NCBI GenBank assembly: GCA_964016885.1
Contig: OZ024742.1
Location: forward strand, 511,236 to 575,235
Length of the DNA stretch: 64,000 nt
Origin: Eledone cirrhosa
Taxonomy: Eukaryota > Mollusca > Cephalopoda > Octopoda > Eledonidae
Reading direction: 5' to 3'
Below are positions 39,598 to 49,305 of the stretch, in pieces. Within the stretch, counting starts at the first letter, position 1, and each line of letters opens with the position of its first letter. The notes below the pieces were generated by a model. That model did not search any database, was not told where the DNA came from, and saw nothing but the letters and a program-made list of their open reading frames with translations. The position numbers and the translations under genes are program-made.

Positions 39598-40288
39598 CTA
39601 TGTGTGTGTGACTGTGTGTGTGACTGTGTGTGACTGTGTGTGACTGTGTGTGTGACTATGTGTGACTATGTATGTGCGACTATCTGTGACTGTATGTGTG
39701 ACTGTATGACTGGCTGTGTGTGTAACTGTATGTGTGACTGTGTGACTATGTGTGTGACTGTGTATGACTATGTGTATGACTGTGTGTGACTATGTATGTG
39801 TGACTGTGCAACTGTGTGACTATATGTGACTGTATGTGTGATTGTATATGTGACTATGTGTGACTGTGTGACTGTTTGTGACTGTGTGTGACTGTGTGTG
39901 TGTGACTGTGTGACTGTGTGTGTGACTGTGTGACTGTGTGACTATGTTCGACTGTGTGTATGACATTGTTTGACTGTGTGACTGTGTCTGTATGTGTGAC
40001 TGTGTAACTGTGTGTGTGACTGTGCGTGTGACTGTGCATGTGCGTGTGACTGTGCGTGTGACTGTGCGTGTGACTGTGTGTGTGACTGTATGTGTGAATG
40101 TGTATGTGTGAATGTGTGACTGTATGTGTGACTGTGTATGACTGACTGTATATGTGACTGTGTATGACTGACTGTATATGTGACTGTGTATGACTGACTA
40201 TGTTTGACTGTGTATGACTGATTGTATGTGTGACTGTGTGTGTATGACTGTGACTGTATGTGTGACTGTGTATGACTGTGACTATGAC
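39427..40288 (+). repeat. Duplicated segment A with TGTGAC minisatellite (inside the Helitron)
   Basis: Starts gaacacctttaattaatgaac, continues through a short unique stretch and then long (TG)n and tgtgtgac runs, and ends around gtatgactgtgactatg. The same order and wording recur at 43388-44239. The His/Ser/Thr frames on the minus strand (39854-40334) are repeat translation. Confidence 0.85.
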
Positions 40289-40705
40289 TGTCTACTAAAA
40301 CCTTCGGCACACATCTCTTAAACCGTACGTTCAAATTTCGGTGAAATTGCTACACTTATAGATGAAGGTCCGGCGGAACCATCGGTCAAATAAATTTTCA
40401 AATCGACCCACGCCAAGTGTAAAAATCGAATTTGTAATGTATTGATTTTTCAGTTCAAATGTATAAATAGAGATGAGAGACGAGTTATTTCCCTTTTATG
40501 GCGTCATTTGCTTATCTCTTTATGTTACGTATAAACGACGCGGTGGACCGAGAAGAACAATTTCATGCAAAGAGAAGACCAAGTGTATGGTGTAAATGGA
40601 GTCGTTAGCCTAATATTCTATTTAAAATAACCGAATGATTTCCAGCCCCGGAGTTTAAGAATGATGTAAATAAAATTGTAAACGAAAATGACAGGTTATT
40701 AAAAT

Positions 40706-40820
40706 AGTTGTTTCTACTTTTGGCACCAGGCCAGCAATTAAACAGTACATTACTGGTACTTTATTTTATCGACCCCGTAAGGATGAAAGGCAAAGTTAAC
40801 CTCGACGGGATTTTAACTTT
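40706..40820 (-). mobile_element. tRNA-derived SINE, minus strand, inside the Helitron
   Basis: The plus strand reads gtttctacttttggcacc, then ggccagcaatt, tttattttatcgaccccgt and aggcaaagttaacctcgac, which is the reverse complement of the 37832-38010 family. The tRNA-like head stops at 'gggattttaactttgcc', so box B is lost. Confidence 0.8.
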
Positions 40821-40899
40821 GCCTTAACATAGTAAAAATAAATAGTGAAGATTTAGGCCAGTACATATGTATGCACCGACGAACATACACATACTTATA

Positions 40900-40960
40900 C
40901 ATACGCACACACAAATACATACACACACACACACACACGTGCGCGTGCGCGCCTGTGTGT
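40900..40960. repeat. CA/CG alternating purine-pyrimidine tract
   Basis: (CA)n runs into acgtgcgcgtgcgcgcctg. The strict alternation would favour Z-DNA; this is a compositional inference. Confidence 0.7.
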
Positions 40961-41439
40961 AAACCTTATGCATTTCTACAGTATTTTCAAACTTAAGACA
41001 TAGGTTACTCATGTACTCCGGATGGTCATGGACACTTTCATTTTTCCAGATATTGATTATAGGGCCTCCCGGCGGATAACGCCCTTTAACCACTTCCTTG
41101 GAGTCGACTGAAGCACTGCAGTGCAATGCAAAAAAAACGTCATAACTTCTGGAGTTCGCAACAGATTTTCACAAAACTTGACACATGGGATACGTTTGTT
41201 CTACAGATGAATGTGAACTCTCAGAATTGGCACATATTGAGTAGGGGACCCCTGAGGGCAGGAACCCCCTTTTGGAAAAAGTCGATGAGTTTATAAAAGT
41301 ATAGTTTTCGAAGCAGCACTGAAGTATTGACATAAATGGTATACATAACTGCTATTTAATACCCGAGCAACGCCGGGTACCTCTGCTAGTATATGATATA
41401 ATAGGTGAGATTCTTAAGAAATATTTCTATAATTACAGT

Positions 41440-43350
41440 ACATCTAGTAACTGGTGGTGTGGTGTAGTGTAGTGGTGTGGTGTGTGGTGTAGTGGTGGTG
41501 TGGTGTAGTGGTGGTGTGTGGTGGTGTGGTGTAGTGGTGTGTGGTGGTGTGGTGTAGTGGTGTGTGGTGGTGTGGTGTAGTGGTGTGTGGTGGTGTGGTG
41601 GTGTGGTCTGGTGTGGTCTGGTGTGGTGGTGTAGTGGTCTGGTGTGGTGGTGTAGTGGTCTGGTGTGGTGGTGTGGTGTAGTGGTGTGGTGTGGTGTGGT
41701 GGTGTGGTGTAGTGGTGTGGTGTAGTGTAGTGGTGTGGTGTGGTGTAGTGTAGTGTAGTGTAGTGTAGTGGTGTAGTGGTGGTGTGGTGTAGTGGTGGTG
41801 TGGTGTAGTGGTGGTGTGGTGTAGTGGTGTGGTGTAGTGGTGTGGCAGTGTGGTGTAGTGGTGTGGTGTAGTGGTGTGGTGTGATGTGGTGTAGTAGTGT
41901 GGTGTAGTGTCGTGGTGTGGTGTAGTGGTGTGGTGTAGTGGTGGTGTGGTGTGGTGGTGTGGTGTAGTGTAGTGGTGTGGTGTAGTGGTGTGGTGTAGTG
42001 GTGTAGTGTAGTGGTGGTGTGGTGTAGTGTAGTGGTGTAGTGTAGTGTAGTGGTGTAGTGTAGTAGTGTAGTGGTGTGGTGTGGTGTGGTGGTGTGGTGT
42101 AGTGGTGGTGTGGTGTAGTGGTGGTGTGGTGTAGTGGTGGTGTGGTGTAGTGGTGTGGTAGTAGTGTGGTGTAGTAGTGTGGTGTAGTGTAGTGTAGTGG
42201 TGTGGTGTAGTGGTGGTGTGGTGTAGTGGTGTGGTGAAGTGGTGTGGTGAAGTGGTGTAGTGGTGTAGTGGTGTAGTGTAGTGGTGTGGTGTAGTGTAGT
42301 GTAGTGGTGTGGTGGTGTGGTGTAGTGTAGTGGTGTGGTGTAGTGGTGGTGTGGTGTAGTGGTGTGGTGTAGTGGTGGTGTAGTGTAGTGGTGGTGTGGT
42401 GTAGTGGTGGTGTGGTGTAGTGGTGGTGTGGTGTAGTGGTGTAGTGTAGTGGTGTAGTGTAGTGGTGTAGTGTAGTGGTGGTGTAGTGTAGTGTAGTGGT
42501 GGTGTGGTGTAGTGGTGTGGTGTGGTGTAGTGGTGTGGTGGTGTGGTGTAGTGGTGTGGTGTAGTGGTGTGGTGTAGTGGTGTGGTGTAGTGGTGTGGTG
42601 TAGTGGTGTGGTGTAGTGGTGTGGTGGTGTGGTGTAGTGGTGGTGTGGTGGTGTGGTGTAGTGGTGGTGTGGTGTAGTGGTGTGGTGTAGTGGTGGTGTA
42701 GTGGTGTGGTGTAGTGGTTGTGTGGTGTGGTGTGGTGGTTGTGTGGTGTAGTGGTTGTGTGGTGTAGTGGTGGTGTGGTGTAGTATAGTGGTGTGGTAGT
42801 GGTTTGGTGGTGGTGGTGGTGGTGTAGTGGTGGTGTTGTGGTGGTGTAGTGGTGTTGGTGGTGTTGTGGTGGTGGTGGTGTAGTGGTGGTGGTGGTGTAG
42901 TGGTGTTGGTGGTGTAGTGGTGTTGGTGGTGTTGGTGGTGTTGTGGTGTTGGTGGTGTTGTGGTGTTGGTGGTGTTGTGGTGGTGGTGGTGTAGTGGTGG
43001 TGGTGGTGTAGTGGTATTGGTGGCGTTGTGGTGGTGGTGGTGTCGTGGTTGTGGTGGTGGTGGTATTGGTGGTGGTGGTATTGGTGGTGGTGGTGGTATT
43101 GGTGGTGGTGGTGGTATTGGTGGTGATAGTGGTATTGGTGTTGGTAGTGGTATTGGTGGTGGCGGTAGTGTTGTGGTGGTGTAGTGGTGGTAGTGTAGTG
43201 GTGGTGTAGTGGTGGTAGTGTAGTGGTGGTGGTGTGGTGATGTGGTGGTGTAGTGGTGTGGTGGTGGTGATATTGGTGGTGGTCGTATTGGTGGTGGTCG
43301 TAGTGTTGTAGTGGTGTGGTGGTGTGGTGGTGTGGTGGTAGTGGAGGCAG
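41440..43350 (+). repeat. G/T-only minisatellite (gtggtgtagtgg)
   Basis: About 1.9 kb made almost entirely of G and T with scattered A; C is nearly absent. The units are tggtgtag and tggtg in irregular order, passing into ttggtggtg after about 42800. The Gly/Val frame at 42960-43184 is compositional. Confidence 0.9.
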
Positions 43351-43387
43351 TGAAACTACAGTTTCACAGTAACAATGTTAGATGAAA

Positions 43388-44239
43388 GAACACCTTTAAT
43401 TAATGAACACAAAAAGAGGTAAAATAATTTACTTTGCCATCACCCCCTCCAGAACCACCACTGTATGTGTGACTGTGTGTGTGTGTGTGACTGTGTGTGT
43501 GTGTGTGACTATGTGTGTGTGTGACTATGTGTGTGTGTGACTGTGTGACTGTGTGTGTGACTGTGTGTGTGACTATGTGTGTGACTATGTGTGTGACTAT
43601 GTGTGTGTGACTATGTGTGTGTGACTATGTGTGCGACTGTATGTGTGACTATGTATGTGCGACTGTATCTGTGACTGTATGTGTGACTGTATGACTGGCT
43701 GTGTGTGTGACTGTGTGTGTGTAACTGTATGTGTGACTATGTGTGTGACTGTGTGACTATGTGTGTGACTATGTGTGTGACTATGTGTGTGACTATGTGT
43801 ATGACTATGTGTATGACTATGTGTATGACTATGTGTGACTATGTATGTGTGACTATGTATGTGTGACTGTGCAACTGTGTGACTATATGTGACTGTATGT
43901 GTGATTGTATATGTGACTGTGTGACTGTTTGTGATTGTGTGTGTGACTGTGTGACTGTGTGTGTGACTGTGTGACTGTGTGACTATGTTCGACTGTGTGT
44001 ATGACATTGTTTGACTGATTGTTTGACTGTGTGTGACTGTCTGTATGTGTGACTGTGTGTAACTGTATGTGTGACTGTGTGTGACTGTGCGTGTGACTGT
44101 GCGTGTGACTGTGCGTATGACTATGTGTGAATGTGTGACTATGTTTGACTGTGTATGACTGATTGTATGTGTGACTGTGTGTGTGTGATTGTGTGTATGA
44201 CTGTGACTGTATGTGTGACTGTGTATGACTGTGACTATG
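43388..44239 (+). repeat. Duplicated segment B with TGTGAC minisatellite
   Basis: This is the second copy of 39427-40288, beginning gaacacctttaattaatgaac and ending near tgtgactatg. Unlike copy A it is not followed by Helitron sequence but by unique text (tgtttctgtctccacac). Repeat numbers inside differ between the copies. Confidence 0.85.
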
Positions 44240-44886
44240 TGTGTGTTTCTGTCTCCACACATGTCTTCATGTTAAGTCTTTAAAAACCCCAGGTGTCATT
44301 TGTTTATGTCATACAGATTCACAGTTGACAAACAATAATAGGTACCTAAGTTGGTCCTACTGTATAGCCTCAGCCTCACCAATGTCTTAAAAACAATAAC
44401 TAAAACTGTTGGCATCAATAAGTTCATCATAAAACTCAATGTTTTAGATCAAGTATGTATAATAACATCTCTATAGAGTAAAAAAACTTGTCATGTCATG
44501 TTTTCTTGTTTTTTCCAGGCTTGAGAGAACACAATAACACATATCTATCATCAACAGCTTCCCTACCAATGGTAGTCCTTTTTTGCAACAACGTAGACTG
44601 ATACATAAACAGTTTTTTTGTTTTTGTCATGTTGCCAATCAAAACACATGCACTAGTGAATTTCACTTCAGTTTTATAATTAATCAGGTAAATAATCCAT
44701 CAATCAGTTGGTTTAGCCAACTAACTGATTAACTGTTAAAGTCCTTTCATCACAATCTGTCACCTCATCATTGACTCTTTCCCTCTCTGTCCACAATACA
44801 CCATTGTTTACCTCTTAATTCTACTACAAGTAATTATTACAAAGGATATCACTATTGGTCAACTTACTGCTAGTTTATGTGGTTCA
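44240..44886. other. Non-coding DNA, nothing recognised
   Basis: AT-rich sequence without a supported feature. Confidence 0.4.
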
Positions 44887-44938
44887 AAATATCTCACACA
44901 CACACTATATCACGCACACACACACACAGCACACTATA

Positions 44939-44971
<33 letters not shown>

Positions 44972-45001
44972 ATATCTCACACACACACAGCACACACTAT
45001 A

Positions 45002-45034
<33 letters not shown>

Positions 45035-45125
45035 ATATCACACATACACTATATCTCACACACAATATATCAAACACACACACACAATATATCAAACACA
45101 CACACAATATCACACACACACAAAA
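44887..45125. repeat. CA minisatellite with atatatca interruptions
   Basis: (CA)n blocks are separated by caatatatctcac and cactatatcac at fairly regular spacing. The open His/Thr frames here are repeat translation. Confidence 0.85.
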
Positions 45126-45884
45126 GCAGAGAAACAATCAGAATTAGTTCTGTTGATATATTTGCGTGTTATATCCACACAGAGAGGACAGCACTAAATT
45201 GGCAGTAAGTGTATCTTGGTTAATAATATGAAGTCAGTCAGTGAGTCTTGTAATTATATTGTTAGCAAATAATATAATAGACAACTACAAGAAACATTTT
45301 AACTATGCTATATATACACACACGCAAATATGTATGTGTGTGATATATATTAACTATAGGTCACATTGTGATGGAGTGTGTATGTAATAGATTGTGAAGA
45401 AGTAGAAAAAGAGAGGATTAGAAAGGACGGCGGTATGAAGTTTAAAAATAACTGAATAACTTGGGTTTAATCTATAATTAGGTTCCAGATCAATATTGCA
45501 GCCCACCCTTAACAGTTCAGTTATGTGTGGAAGGCTGCCTGCACTTCATTAATTACTAGTTCAAGCTATGCTGTTCCTATGTTTGGCAATTAGTACTTTC
45601 ATATTTACTAAAGTAGAGCTGAGGTGAACTGGAGATAGCTACAATATTGTTAGTTGCAGTAGGGAGTTAATTTGGCTGGGTGTTTTACATAACTATCTGC
45701 TGGATCATAGCTTGAAGTACAGGCCCTGACAAAACAGGGCTAGGGTGTAATAGAACTAAAAAAATAGCTGGTGTTTTACATAACTATCTGCTGGATCAAA
45801 TTCAGACCCTAGTAAAGAGGACAAGAAAGAGAAAATATGGGAAGAGGATCCAACCCCAAAATAAGATTTGATGATATATATAAC
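45126..45884. other. Non-coding DNA with a short direct repeat
   Basis: A 28-base phrase (gttttacataactatctgct, then ggatca) occurs at about 45681 and again at about 45772. No gene was recognised. Confidence 0.4.
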
Positions 45885-46025
45885 CTGTAAATGTGGTTGG
45901 CATCCAGCTGTAGAAACCAAGCCAGAAACAGTTCTCTATGAGCAAGACATAGACATCTGACCTGGCTTGTCTCACAATGAGACAACTTGTCAAACCCATG
46001 CTAGCAAGGAAAAATGGTGATGATG

Positions 46026-46035
<10 letters not shown>
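45885..46035 (+). mobile_element. SINE/LINE 3' tail fragment, plus strand
   Basis: Contains aaatgtggttggcatccag, ctgtagaaaccaagccag, caaacccatgctagcaagg and a gatgatgctgat end. The same words are in the 3' region of the RTE-like LINE (61960-62118). It is a 5'-truncated copy whose tail runs into a TA microsatellite. Confidence 0.7.
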
Positions 46036-46059
<24 letters not shown>

Positions 46060-46063
<4 letters not shown>

Positions 46064-46274
46064 TGTAATAAACAATGTAAGATAATTATTTCATTTACCA
46101 AAGGTTTCACGAAGACAGACGAGCTTGACACTTACGTCTGCCTTTAATATCAGAATGATTAAGATTTTAATAAATTCATTCTGATATTGAAGGCAGACGT
46201 AAGTGTGAAGCTTGTCTGTCTTTATGAAACCTTTGGGAAATGAAATAATTATCTTATGTTGTTTATTACATAAC
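46060..46274. mobile_element. Fold-back (MITE-like) element
   Basis: The left arm beginning gttatgtaataaac (46060) and the right arm ending gtttattacataac (46274) are near-perfect inverted complements of about 100 bp, separated by about 15 AT-rich bases (ttaagattttaataa). Inner arm text includes gtctgcctttaatatcag against ctgatattgaaggcagac. It sits at the end of a TA run, fitting a TA target. No transposase is present, and the superfamily cannot be assigned. Confidence 0.8.
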
Positions 46275-46336
46275 TAAAAAGCTATGTAGCCTACAGAGCA
46301 CTCTCTTTTCCTTTACCTTTCCTAAGGAAATACTTC

Positions 46337-46367
<31 letters not shown>

Positions 46368-46610
46368 TGGAAACTGCTTCGAAGAATCGAGACTTATCTG
46401 AGGATCTTACGATTTCAGAGTCAGGTTCGATCATTGCATCGATCGTGCCTCGAGTTGGTCGCCAGAGAAACGATTGTAATATGTCTAATAAATGTTAATT
46501 CGTCGCACCACTGATTCTCCGTTTCTTATGTGATACTATACTCTGCTCTGTAAAAGCACCGAGTGTTCATACGGTCTACTGCATACGGACTCTTTAAGCA
46601 TCCCTCACCA
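46368..46610. mobile_element. Possible solo LTR in a TA repeat
   Basis: A 243-bp unit of different composition begins TGGaaactgc, ends tcaCCA and is flanked on both sides by TA microsatellite. It contains aataaa (in gtctaataaatg), as LTRs often do. A clean target-site duplication cannot be read because of the TA flanks. It could also be an unrelated short insertion. Confidence 0.3.
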
Positions 46611-46620
46611 ATTATATATA

Positions 46621-46947
46621 TCATCATCATCATTTTACGTCTGCTTTTCCCTGCTTGCAAGGGTGGAACGGGAACTGATTCTGGCTTGATTTCTACAGCT
46701 GGATGCCCTTCCTAACACCAACCTCATTTACAGGTGCTTTTTTTGCCGTGGCACCTCCACGACCACTTTGCAGTGGAATGATATGAAACCCCAGTCCCTA
46801 TCATCTCATTTCTACAGCTGAGTAAACTGGAGGAATGTGAAATAAAGTGTCTTGCTCAAGGAAACAACACATCACCCAGTCTGAGAATTGAACTCACAAC
46901 CTTTTGATTGCAAGGCCAATGCTCTAACCACTAAGCCATGTGCCTCC
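46621..46947 (-). mobile_element. Complete-looking tRNA-derived SINE with LINE-like tail
   Basis: Read on the minus strand, the head has an A box tggcttagtgg and a box-B-like gagttcaattctc, a canonical Pol III promoter pair about 35 bases apart. The middle has gtttccttgagcaagacac, and the 3' part has ggttggtgttaggaaggg and catccagctgtagaaatc, ending in a GATGATGATGA tail. The 3' part matches the end of the RTE-like LINE at 61960-62118. This is the best-preserved SINE in the window. Confidence 0.85.
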
Positions 46948-46970
46948 ATATATATATATATATATATATA
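46946..46970. repeat. TA microsatellite
   Basis: A run of TA separates the SINE from the next insertion. Confidence 0.8.
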
Positions 46971-47047
46971 ACAAAGGAATTGTGGTAAGGAACCAGATGG
47001 ACCATAACGCACCAGAGTACTCAATACTTAGGGTAGTAGAGTGGGTA

Positions 47048-47173
47048 ATAGGAATAAGTAGGACCCCGACGACAGAGCTCGAGCTGTTTCGACGGCTATT
47101 TCTGGACTATTCCGTCCAGAAATAGCCGTCGAAACAGCTCGAGCTCTGCCGTCGGGTCATACTTTTTCCTATA
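47048..47173. mobile_element. Fold-back element, about 59-bp arms
   Basis: Arms 47048-47106 and 47112-47173 are inverted complements; the inner words are gagctcgagctgtttcgac and gtcgaaacagctcgagctc, around a five-base centre (ctatt). The outer arm ends (ataggaataagta against the complement of tactttttcctat) also pair with a few mismatches. It is bordered on the right by TA repeats. It may be the palindromic end of a longer element that starts at about 46970. Confidence 0.7.
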
Positions 47174-47191
47174 TATATATATATATATATA

Positions 47192-47330
47192 TCATCATCA
47201 TTTAACATCCATTTTCCTTGCTAGCATGAGTTTGACAAGTTGTCCCATTGTGAGACAAGCCAGGTCAGATGTTCATGTGTTGCTTATGTAAAACTGTTTC
47301 TGGCTTGGTTTCTATGAAGGACCAGCCATC
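47192..47330 (-). mobile_element. SINE/LINE 3' tail fragment, minus strand
   Basis: The plus strand reads catcatcatttaacatcc, ttccttgctagcatgagtt, and then gtttctggcttggtttcta. This is the reverse complement of the tail family at 45885-46035. The head is missing. Confidence 0.7.
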
Positions 47331-47589
47331 AGAGATGGTTCTTCCACAACAACAACAATAGTAACAAGATATTCTGAGGGGGTAAAAACAAGAAAAAAAA
47401 CCATAAAAACTGAAAACTCCTTAAAAAACGAGTTACCTTCTTGGAGGTCATCATTTCTATTGTCTGGTACCAGCAATTACATTGTTCTTGAAGTAGTTGG
47501 CCCCAGTGACTTCCACAAAAGACCTGAAGAGAAGGAAAGAGAAATATATTTTCACAGTGAGATAACAGTTTAAAACAATCTAACATTAA
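47331..47589. other. Non-coding DNA, nothing recognised
   Basis: The minus-strand open frame (47329-47586) has no recognisable domain and low-complexity Leu/Phe content. Confidence 0.35.
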
Positions 47590-47735
47590 TGGTGGTGGTA
47601 GTGGTGGTAGTGGTGGTGGTAGTGGTGGTGGTAGTGGTGGTGGTGGTGGTGGTGGTGGTGGTGGTGGTGGTGGTAGGTGGTGGTGGTGGTGGTGGTAGTG
47701 GTGGTGGTGGTAGTAGCGGTGATGATGATGTCGAT
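47590..47735 (+). repeat. GGT/AGT trinucleotide repeat
   Basis: ggtggtggtagtggtgg runs for about 145 bases. Confidence 0.9.
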
Positions 47736-47856
47736 AATTCTAATTGTGTCCAACAGAGGCAACAGTAAAGTGCGAGAGGCTTAGAGAAGATGTGAGAAGG
47801 AAGCTAGCAACAACAGCAAGGTATTTACTGTCAGTTGGCCACTACAGCAGCTTAGA

Positions 47857-48010
47857 TAATAATTGTTTCTACTTTTGGCACAAGGCCAGCAATTACCCAG
47901 TACATTACTGGTACTTTATTTTATCGACCCCGTAAGGATGAAAGGCAAAGTTAACCTAAGCGGGATTTGAACTCAGATCATAAAGGGGGGTAACTCTATG
48001 CTTCAAAGCA
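47857..48010 (-). mobile_element. tRNA-derived SINE, minus strand
   Basis: The plus strand shows gtttctacttttggcacaag, tttattttatcgaccccgt, aggcaaagttaacctaagc, then the box B complement gggatttgaactcag and a decayed head. It retains more of the tRNA part than the copy at 40706. Confidence 0.8.
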
Positions 48011-48079
48011 TGGCGTACGACCCTCTACTAATACTGCCAATCCAAATAATGGAAGTACAAACATACAAGAATAACAATT

Positions 48080-48205
48080 ATGATTTTAGGTACAAAGCCA
48101 ACAATTTTAGGAGAGGAAAATTGATTAAATCAACACCAGTGCATTACTGGTATTTTATTTTATCAACCGCATAAGTATAAAAGGCAGAGCTAACCTGAGC
48201 GGAGG
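48080..48205 (-). mobile_element. Decayed SINE of the same family, minus strand
   Basis: Recognisable words are ttaggtacaaagccaacaat, attactggtattttatttta and aggcagagctaacctgagc. An insertion (about 48108-48130) splits the body. Confidence 0.65.
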
Positions 48206-48442
48206 AGGTGGTGGTAAAGGTGGTCGCGGCAGAGCAGATGTGGAAATAAGAAATATTTTAAAGACAGAAATGGGTCTCTAGTGGGAGATGAGATTTAACC
48301 CTTGAGCATTTAAACAGGCCATATCCGGCCAGAATTCTCTCATCTCTTTCTGTTGAAACTGGTCGTAACCGGCAACACATACCAATGTTAAGGTATTGTT
48401 CTCAAAATAATTAATATCAAAACCTCATAGATTCGATATTAT
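48206..48442. other. Non-coding DNA, nothing definite
   Basis: The stretch 48298-48385 (cccttgagcatttaaac, ccatatccggccag) resembles a dispersed repeat I associate with cephalopods, but I cannot define its ends. Confidence 0.3.
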
Positions 48443-49077
48443 GTGAGGTAATTATGTAACATAAAACCTTTACCGTGAAAATACAATAGTATATATAGAG
48501 TAATGTAAATGTTATGTGAGATATTATGTGAGGTAAAGCCTTTACTGTGAAAATACAATAGTATATATAGAGTAATGTAAATGTTATGTGAGATATTATG
48601 TGAGGTAAAGCCTTTACTGTGAAAATATAATAGTATATATAGAGTAATGTAAATGTTATGTGAGATATTATGTGAGGTAAAGCCTTTACTGTGAAAATAC
48701 AATAGTATATATAGAGTAATGTAAATGTTATGTGAGATATTATGTGAGGTAAAGCCTTTACTGTGACAATACAATAGTATATATAGAGTAATGTAAATGT
48801 TATGTGAGATATTATGTGAGGTAAAGCCTTTACTGTGAAAATACAATAGTATATATAGAGTAATGTAAATGTTATGTGAGATATTATGTGAGGTAAAGCC
48901 TTTACCATGAAAATACAATAGTATATATAGAGTAATGTAAATGTTATGTGAGATATTATGTGAGGTAAAGCCTTTACAGTGAAAATACAATAGTATATAT
49001 AGAGTAATGTAAATGTTATGTGAGATATTATGTGAGGTAAAGCCTTTACCATGAAAATACAATAGTATATATAGAGT
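48443..49077. repeat. 72-bp satellite, left block
   Basis: Nearly nine copies of a 72-base unit (one copy 48481-48552) with words gtatatatagagtaatg, atgttatgtgagatattatg and aggtaaagcctttactgtg. The minus frames read as a 24-residue repeat, because 72 is divisible by three. All copies in this block have the full 72-base length. The block is cut at tagagt (49077) by the LINE and resumes at 54691. Confidence 0.9.
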
Positions 49078-49305
49078 GGTTTCTTTATTTGCCACTAGGG
49101 CACAAAAGGTAGGGACAGATACAAGGGGGGTAGTTTACATATAATTAACGAGTACAAAAATATAACAATGAAATAACAACAACAAACGAAGTCCTCAATA
49201 GGGAGGGGGCATTAACATGGGTCGCACACACCCCGGAAAAAATGTGCAACCCTTCTCCTCAGGAGCACAAAGAGTAGGTGCTTCCCTCGTCTCCTCTTCT
49301 TTCAC

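Larger units (their letters stand above)
39265..41389 (+). mobile_element. Non-autonomous Helitron
   Basis: The left end is TCTATATATATAAAAC, preceded by A. The right end is a short hairpin (ACCCGagcaacgcCGGGT, 41361-41378) followed 8 bases later by CTAG at 41386-41389, with T as the next base. TC at one end, hairpin plus CTAG at the other, insertion between A and T and no terminal inverted repeat are the Helitron signature. No Rep/helicase ORF is present, so it would depend on an autonomous element. A part of the 5' region is present twice (39295-39415 and 40291-40402), separated by a TGTGAC-rich segment. A SINE sits inside at 40706-40820. Confidence 0.85.

Noticed and set aside
39854..40334. 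His/Ser/Thr-rich proteins (also 43597-44262, 44855-45208)
   Set aside because: These are translation of TGTGAC or CA repeats.
46870..46947. A functional tRNA gene
   Set aside because: A and B boxes are present, but the acceptor and anticodon arms do not pair cleanly and the sequence continues into a SINE body.
48417..49095. 24-residue repeat protein (also 54666-56418)
   Set aside because: The 72-bp satellite is divisible by three. Overlapping frames are open, and the array is interrupted by a LINE.
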